Below, piece by piece: positions 31,053 to 35,142 of a DNA stretch of 35,142 nt. Origin of the DNA: Candidatus Terraquivivens tikiterensis. Lineage in GTDB: Archaea; Thermoproteota; Nitrososphaeria_A; Caldarchaeales; Wolframiiraptoraceae. The notes under the pieces were generated by a model, which searched no databases, had not been told where the DNA came from, and saw only the letters and a program-made list of their open reading frames with translations. Location: NCBI GenBank assembly GCA_003056285.1, contig NDWU01000019.1, positions 1 through 35,142 of the forward strand, given 5' to 3'. Position 1 is the stretch's first letter. Each line of letters starts with the position of its first letter. A program made the translations under genes and the position numbers.

Positions 31053-31068
31053 TGGTATATAAATATAC
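31053..31068 (-). promoter_or_regulatory. Palindromic TATA region of the coiled-coil gene
   Basis: GGTATATTTATATACC is a near-perfect inverted repeat centred 34 nt before the ATG at 31026. It may serve both TBP binding and a dimeric regulator. The end of repeat copy B lies 7 nt beyond it. Confidence 0.5.
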
Positions 31069-31074
31069 CGGTTG

Positions 31075-31130
31075 GTGAGCTACCACTGTTATAATCTCGT
31101 GGGCTTCCTGCCTCGACGACGGAGCTTGCT
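31075..31130 (-). repeat. TnpB-type right-end hairpin, copy B
   Basis: On the plus strand: GTGAGCTACCACTGTTATAA, TCTCGTGGGCTTCCTGCCTCG, ACGACGGAGCTTGCT. It is the antisense form of copies E and F, including the inner block GCAAGCTCCGTCGTCGAGGC. Sequence 31131-31340 has no supported gene. Confidence 0.6.
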
Positions 31131-31344
31131 TATTTTGCATGCTGAGATCAAATCCATTATAGGGACTCTCATGCTTGTCCTCCTGATGCACCCCTTGGTT
31201 TTTCCTTCATCGCACGAACAATTACCCTTTCAGCCCTGTATTCCAGTAGCTGAGCGAGCAGGATTTTTCACTCATGGCGATAAAAATAGCTTACTCGGAC
31301 AACGTCCACACGCACAGAACGTTTATAAAAAGGGTGCCCAGAAA

Positions 31345-31366
31345 AACCTAGAGCTTTAGCTCTGGG
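31345..31366 (+). repeat. Short hairpin of right-end type
   Basis: ACCTAGAGCTTTAGCTCTGGG forms a stem with a TTTA loop and is followed by ATGAATTGG, like the short right ends of IS200/IS605-type elements. Stand-alone and tentative. Confidence 0.35.
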
Positions 31367-31419
31367 ATGAATTGGCAAAATTTAAATATATCGTTTAGAA
31401 ATGTTCCGATGACCCATGA

Positions 31420-31579
31420 AGCCATGTTGGCCGAGGTTGGAATGGCAGAATAGCCCATGCCTTAACGAGAGGCATGGGATGGCGGAGGTGTGAGCCCCGC
31501 GAACCAGCAGATGTGACCGGAGGCGCAAAGCCCCAGGCGAACGCTGGAAGCTCCCGGCTTTAGCCGTGGAGTAGCTCAC
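31420..31579 (+). repeat. tnpB 3' tail with right end / omega-RNA-like element, copy J
   Basis: From 31480 the sequence matches 6188-6287: GCGAACCAGCAGATG, GGAGGCGCAAAGCC, GAACGCTGGAAGCTCCCGGC, TTTAGCCGTGGAGTAGCTCAC. The preceding bases read as a broken TnpB tail (MTHEAMLAEVGMAE, then a stop). Only the 3' end of the element remains. The flank after 31579, which would be the guide side of an omega-RNA, leads into the next gene 34 nt later. Confidence 0.6.
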
Positions 31580-31613
31580 ATTCCCTTCAACAAGCATACG
31601 GTGGAAATAGGTT

Positions 31614-32189
31614 ATGGAGTTAGCGGAGCTTAAGTCTAGGATTCTTAAGCTGTTGAAAGAGGATGAGGAGTTTAGGTATGCCGTCGCAGGCTTAATAGGC
31701 TTGGATGAGATACTCAAGAAGCTTGACCGTCATGAGGAGGAGCTCGTGAAGCTTAGGGAGGACATGAACAAACTCAGAGAGGACATGATGAGGGGGTTTG
31801 AGCTCCTCAACAGGCACATATCTGCTTTGGGTGCCAGATGGGGGCTCATGGCCGAGGAGGCATTTAGGGAGGGCCTAAGGGGAGTGTTAGAAAAGGAGTT
31901 AGGGTTTAAGGTTGAGAGGTGGAGGGCGTATGACGAAAAGGGTAAGGTATTCGGTTATCCAAGCGAGGTGGAGGTGGACATCGCAATCAAAGATGGGAAG
32001 CCCATACTAATCGAAGTATCATCGCACGTGAGGGCATCGGACGTATACCAGTTTAAGAGGAAAGCAGAACTATACGTCGAGAAAACAGGGGAAAAGCCGG
32101 AAAGACTCATCGTAGTGACACCATACGCAGAGGAGGAGGCGATCGAGGCATCCAAAAAGCTAGGCGTGGAGATGTACACAAAAATTTAG
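31614..32189 (+). CDS. DUF3782-like PD-(D/E)XK nuclease-fold protein
   Basis: The 191-residue protein has an N-terminal coiled coil (about 31-70, HEEELVKLREDMNKLREDMM). A restriction-endonuclease-like domain follows: AEEAFREGLRGVLEKELGFKV, EVEVDIAIKDGKPILIEVSS, DVYQFKRKAELY and RLIVVTPYAEEEAIEASKKLGVEMY. This is the layout of the DUF3782 family common in thermophilic archaea, often in multiple copies and of unknown role. Asp122 and Glu134 are present, but the usual Lys of E-x-K is Ser136, so activity is uncertain unless another Lys substitutes. The ATG lies 34 nt after the end of repeat copy J. The gap 32190-32412 downstream has no supported gene. Confidence 0.78.
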   Translation: MELAELKSRILKLLKEDEEFRYAVAGLIGLDEILKKLDRHEEELVKLREDMNKLREDMMRGFELLNRHISALGARWGLMAEEAFREGLRGVLEKELGFKVERWRAYDEKGKVFGYPSEVEVDIAIKDGKPILIEVSSHVRASDVYQFKRKAELYVEKTGEKPERLIVVTPYAEEEAIEASKKLGVEMYTKI

Positions 32190-32394
32190 CTTAGCGGTTT
32201 GACATAATCTACGGCTTAAGCCAGATATTCTTGCTCCCAAGGCTTTCATCTGTTGCTCGTTCATAGCCCTTCTAGGCCCCATCCCGTCAACCTAGAAGCA
32301 AAGGATGTGGCACAATACGTTGACGTCTCCTCGTATAGAGAGGCCTATACTTGCCTGAAAACTTTCCTCTCCTTTTGGACTTTGGTCATCTTGA

Positions 32395-32437
32395 TTCTGA
32401 TACATCCCACGCTTAAAGGGCGTGAGCTCGCTCACCT
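32395..32437 (-). repeat. Hairpin overlapping the 3' end of the radical SAM gene, copy K
   Basis: The minus strand reads GAGCTCACGCCCTTTAAGCG then TGGGATGTATCA. A stem (CACGC/GCGTG) encloses the TAA stop codon in its loop. It resembles the short right-end hairpins elsewhere in the window, but may just be a terminator hairpin. Confidence 0.35.
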
Positions 32438-34062
32438 AGTTTGGTAAAGTACTCTCGCACCTTATCTTGAAGTAACCTCAACCTTGTATCCTTTTCTTTC
32501 TCATCCTTGAGCTCCGCTATTTTGTCAACCTCTTTCATGATTAGCCTGCTTAGGTCAACGTAGCAAAATTTTTCAACGAAGGCCGTTGTCCTGTCGTATA
32601 TTCCGTACTTTTCTCTAAGGCTTATGGAGTACTCTACCGTGTCGAGGATAAGCTTGGCTATCTCATCCCTCCTGAGGTACTTCGTCTCGTAGTTTATCCA
32701 CTGGTGCCAAGAGGGCTGCTCCATCTGCTTAATATGACCTTCTAGGGTATTGGATAGCATACGATAACCATAGCTTGATGGGTTATCAAAGGCTAGGGAG
32801 CCGGGGTCCAGCAGGATCATGGGCCCGAAGCCATAGTTTACGGTTATAGGGTACTCCTCGCTACGAGCTTCCTGGTCCATCATGCAGATCTTTTCCCAGA
32901 GCTTCCATGTCTCCTTTACTGTATCGTAATTGTCCTCCGCCAGGGCGAGCATGAAAAAGACAAGCAAGGGTACACGGTTCTCCTGACATACCTCGATCGT
33001 TTTTATCAGCTCCGCGTTAGTATAGTTACGCCCGTGCGCCATCCTTACATGATCAACCCCGGATTCGGGCGATATCGTTAAAGTTACCGATACGCCCAAA
33101 CCTGCAAGGGCTTTCACGTACTCTGCGTCGGCCGGCCTAAATAGCTCCAGCGTTAGATGGTCTATGGGCAAACCATTCTTCCTCAACGTGCTAAGCAGGC
33201 TCTCCCAGTATCTTTTACCGCCCATCCTTGGGTCTTGGAACAGGAAGACAGCCTTAACGCCTTGCTCCGCAAGCCTCTCCAAGTCCTCCATTATCCTCTC
33301 GGGTCTCCTGAAAGACGGCCTGCTCCTGCCGAGGAGCCTTGCACACGCATAAGCTGAGCCGCCGCATGTAACGCAGTTCTCCACGCACCCCCTGCATACC
33401 GGTATGGACCAATGGGCGCAATAGGGCGGCCTGCTTTTCGAGAAAAGGATAGACTTGGGAACCAGTAGGTCGAGCCTGGTGAAGTCAAACTCGTCGATGC
33501 TTTCTGAAGGGGCTGCCGATGGTCCTACGACGGGACGCCCATTCACCCTCAACGTCGCATTTCCTACGGACATGTTTTTCTGCCCTCTATCCAAAGCGTT
33601 CATAAGCTCCAAGAACGTTTTTTCTGCCTCGCCCCTAATCACAACGTCTACGAATTCGTACTTCCTGATTATCTCTTCGTGGAACCTTGTTGCTGTCAGC
33701 CCTCCGAGAACTATCACAGAATCCGGGTGGAGCCTTTTACACAATTTGGCCAACTCTATGGCTCCTTGGGCATGAACGCACCAGTGGAGGTCGATGGCAT
33801 AAACGCTCCCCTCGATGCCTTTTATGTGCCCTTCGACGTCGAAATTTTTATCCTGGACCATCCTCTCGCCTATGTTTTCCACTACGACCCTGTACCCATG
33901 CCTGTCCAGGTATTCTGCTATGCTCAGCATACCTATAGGGGGTATTATGAACTGCTCTGTGCTCTCGGTGACTGTGTAAGCTATCGGACCAGGGAAAGTC
34001 GGCCTCTCTCTAAAATCGTATATGGCAGGAGGGTGGAGAAAGACAGCGTCGTAACGCTTCAT
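32413..34062 (-). CDS. B12-binding domain / radical SAM protein
   Basis: Residues 1-150 form a cobalamin-binding-like alpha/beta domain (YDAVFLHPPAIYDFRERPTF, GMLSIAEYLDRHGYRV, VIVLGGLTATRFHEE, VDVVIRGEAEKTF). The radical SAM cluster motif C-x3-C-x2-C follows at Cys226, Cys230 and Cys233 (CVENCVTCGG), with an extra Cys223, then a SPESGVDHVR barrel strand and a helical C-terminus. The 549-residue length and the N-terminal FLHPP...FPGP pattern resemble the archaeal Ta0216-like B12/radical SAM group, function unknown. The substrate cannot be read from the sequence. A TATA-like box (minus strand CTATATACTTTT, 34085-34096) lies about 30 nt before the ATG. The gene is divergent from the next gene. 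Confidence 0.85.
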   Translation of the reverse strand: MKRYDAVFLHPPAIYDFRERPTFPGPIAYTVTESTEQFIIPPIGMLSIAEYLDRHGYRVVVENIGERMVQDKNFDVEGHIKGIEGSVYAIDLHWCVHAQGAIELAKLCKRLHPDSVIVLGGLTATRFHEEIIRKYEFVDVVIRGEAEKTFLELMNALDRGQKNMSVGNATLRVNGRPVVGPSAAPSESIDEFDFTRLDLLVPKSILFSKSRPPYCAHWSIPVCRGCVENCVTCGGSAYACARLLGRSRPSFRRPERIMEDLERLAEQGVKAVFLFQDPRMGGKRYWESLLSTLRKNGLPIDHLTLELFRPADAEYVKALAGLGVSVTLTISPESGVDHVRMAHGRNYTNAELIKTIEVCQENRVPLLVFFMLALAEDNYDTVKETWKLWEKICMMDQEARSEEYPITVNYGFGPMILLDPGSLAFDNPSSYGYRMLSNTLEGHIKQMEQPSWHQWINYETKYLRRDEIAKLILDTVEYSISLREKYGIYDRTTAFVEKFCYVDLSRLIMKEVDKIAELKDEKEKDTRLRLLQDKVREYFTKLGERAHAL

Positions 34063-34124
34063 GGCTAAAACAAGCGTTAGTATGAAAAGTATATAGGGAT
34101 GGTGGCTCGAATCGTGTGGATGGA

Positions 34125-34140
34125 TATTTAAAATATTTTA
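34125..34140 (+). promoter_or_regulatory. TATA-like boxes of the unrecognised gene at 34171
   Basis: ATATTTAAAATATTTT provides two overlapping AT-rich boxes 31-46 nt upstream of the ATG at 34171, which favours that start over a TTG at 34153. Confidence 0.4.
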
Positions 34141-34170
34141 AGCTAGAAAATTTTGATACTACATATAGAG

Positions 34171-34764
34171 ATGTCGGCGGGTGGTATCCCTTTCGAGAAA
34201 GGATCGCTAAAGGGAAAGCTGGTTTTGGAGTGTCCAGGAAGGGCCGCCCTATCGGAGGTATTCAAGATAAGACCGGATATAGAGCAACTCCTCCAAGAGG
34301 TTGAGGCAAAGGGCTGGATGCACTTCTACGTCGACCATGAGGCCAACATAATCGGCGAGGTAGAGTTCAACGGCACCGAGTACCAAATAGTTCCCTGGAG
34401 CGTCCTGAGGGGGCCTTACGGTATGTTCATAGATATTGGCGAAAACTTTCCAGAGCTCAAGGGCCTCGAGCTGAAGAAGCTTGTGTACAACGTTTACGGC
34501 AGGAACACGTACCCGAGGGCCGTTACTGTAGACGTCCAGAACAAAGTCATCACGTACGTTAACGATGCTTTTTGGAAGTGGGAGGAAGGATGGGAGAAGG
34601 ATGAAAAGAAAACAGTAGCGGCCCTCGAAACGTGCGAGATTTTAAAGTGGTTTGCCGGGAAAGGGTTCTCTTTGCACGAAAGCTACGATCCGGAGAGGTA
34701 CAATGCGCTCGTTGAAAAATTCACAGAGTTAGCAAAATCTAGAACATCGGCTACCCATGTCTGA
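34171..34764 (+). CDS. Hypothetical protein, soluble, no recognised family
   Basis: This 197-residue soluble protein has a Trp/Tyr-rich core (KGWMHFYVDHEANIIGEVEF, YQIVPWSVLRGPYGMFIDIG, NDAFWKWEEGWEKDEKKTVA). The codon use and clean frame look like a real gene, and it is divergent from the radical SAM gene, so the two may share regulation. It has no signal peptide or membrane segment and only one Cys pair spread far apart. The frame opens at TTG 34153, but ATG 34171 fits the promoter better. The last residues (SATHV) and the TGA are encoded by the beginning of a repeat hairpin, so the C-terminus may have been altered by an insertion. Confidence 0.75.
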   Translation: MSAGGIPFEKGSLKGKLVLECPGRAALSEVFKIRPDIEQLLQEVEAKGWMHFYVDHEANIIGEVEFNGTEYQIVPWSVLRGPYGMFIDIGENFPELKGLELKKLVYNVYGRNTYPRAVTVDVQNKVITYVNDAFWKWEEGWEKDEKKTVAALETCEILKWFAGKGFSLHESYDPERYNALVEKFTELAKSRTSATHV

Positions 34765-34778
34765 AGAGCGTGGGCTTA
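34749..34778 (-). repeat. Right-end-type hairpin at the 3' end of the preceding gene, copy L
   Basis: GGCTACCCATGTCTGAAGAG then CGTGGGCTT resembles GAGCTACCCACGGCTGAAAG-CC-GTGGGCTT in antisense orientation, and contains the gene's TGA stop. The following bases to about 34915 include more GC-rich palindromic blocks and no supported gene. Confidence 0.4.
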
Positions 34779-34988
34779 GGAGTTAGGACTACCGCCCGTT
34801 TCGCCTAAAGGCTCGCCCTCCAATTTGATTGGAGCTCCCAGAACCATGGGGCACGCCGTGCCTAATGACGGAAGCACCCATCGTGCCCGGAGACAAAGCC
34901 GCACGGCTAGCCCATGCGTCTAAAAAGAAAATTGCAATCAATCTTTTATGGTCCGAAAAACCTATCGTCCCTAAAAAGGTGGGCTTCC

Positions 34989-35142
34989 TTGCGACAAGGA
35001 GGCGAACTCTGCGAACCATACAAGACACTACTTATTAAGCTCCTGAACAAGGCTTCTGAGAAGCTTGGAGACGATCTCGTTTCGTTCATTGTTTACGGTT
35101 CTGTCGCAAGATCCGAGGCTAGGAAAGATAGTGACATAGATA
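34989..35142 (+). CDS. MNT-type nucleotidyltransferase, 5' part only
   Basis: A TTG at 34989, preceded by AGGTGGG, opens a frame reading LLIKLLNKASEKLGDDLVSF, then IVYGSVARSEARKDSDID at the window edge. The G-S-x-A-R/G-x9-D-x-D pattern is the active site of minimal nucleotidyltransferases, the MntA half of MntA-HepT toxin-antitoxin pairs, which transfer nucleotides to inactivate a HEPN toxin. The partner would lie beyond the window. The start is tentative and the rest of the protein is not seen. Confidence 0.75.
   Translation, partial: MRQGGELCEPYKTLLIKLLNKASEKLGDDLVSFIVYGSVARSEARKDSDID

Noticed and set aside
31072-31359. Open frame of 95 codons between the coiled-coil gene and the nuclease-fold gene
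   Set aside because: It starts inside repeat copy B and has no gene-like codon pattern, ribosome-binding site or recognisable domain.
25800-31600. CRISPR array suspicion because of repeated hairpins
   Set aside because: The repeats are widely spaced, differ in orientation and lack regular spacers. They are right ends of TnpB-type elements, not an array.

Overview
The window is archaeal. It combines archaeal and eukaryote-like information genes: uL15, SecY, eL34, eS30, the PolD large subunit, the primase small subunit, GINS, an Elf1-like zinc ribbon and a Clp1/Grc3 kinase. It also carries geranylgeranylglyceryl-phosphate synthase for ether lipids. eS30 together with PolD points to a Thaumarchaeota/Aigarchaeota-like lineage within TACK, because Crenarchaeota generally lack PolD and Euryarchaeota generally lack eS30 (family knowledge; the species is not determined). 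Many genes start at TTG or GTG, and TATA-like boxes about 25-30 nt before the start suggest leaderless messages.

Layout. 1-1047: the 5' part of an IS607/IS605-type tnpB with a stand-alone MerR-like HTH gene upstream. 1163-5747: eS30, adenylosuccinate lyase, an MscS channel and aconitase. 5748-6720: a graveyard of decayed insertion sequences (an IS607 HTH relic, two tnpB 3' relics and a right-end/omega-RNA-like element). 6724-11564: uL15-SecY-DUF106-eL34, a 37-residue membrane peptide, PriS and GINS. 11810-13658 (minus): a Clp1-type polynucleotide kinase overlapped by a small RuvC/RNase H-like protein. 14041-18583: Elf1, GGGP synthase and PolD large subunit. 18629-20819: MoeA and a MobA-like protein with an extra C-terminal domain, convergent with cytidylate kinase. 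21609-24886: a tightly packed NMT1/TauABC-type ABC transporter ending in a DUF364 protein. 25126-25699: a VapBC toxin-antitoxin pair on a segment bracketed by 39-nt direct repeats. 26473-29827: a TorD-like chaperone, a ferredoxin/HdrA-N/MvhD fusion and MobB. 30472-35142: a secreted coiled-coil protein, a PD-(D/E)XK-like protein, a B12-binding radical SAM protein divergent from an unrecognised gene, and the start of a MNT-type nucleotidyltransferase.

Two themes connect the accessory half. First, MoeA, MobA, MobB, TorD and the MvhD-containing Fe-S protein make up much of the maturation and electron-transfer equipment for a molybdopterin (Mo or W) enzyme, although no such enzyme lies in the window. 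The ABC-DUF364 operon between them is a candidate metal or cofactor-related uptake system (inference). Second, the intergenic spaces are peppered with copies of a terminal hairpin resembling the 3' end of TnpB omega-RNAs (consensus like GGAAGCC, hairpin, GGGTAGCTCAC). Several lie antisense against gene 3' ends and supply the host gene's TGA stop codon.

The observations I think most deserve a second look are those stop-codon-donating element ends, the HTH-only TnpB partner, the compact RuvC-like protein coupled to Clp1, the unusual HdrA-N/MvhD fusion, and the primase gene that lacks a normal start codon.
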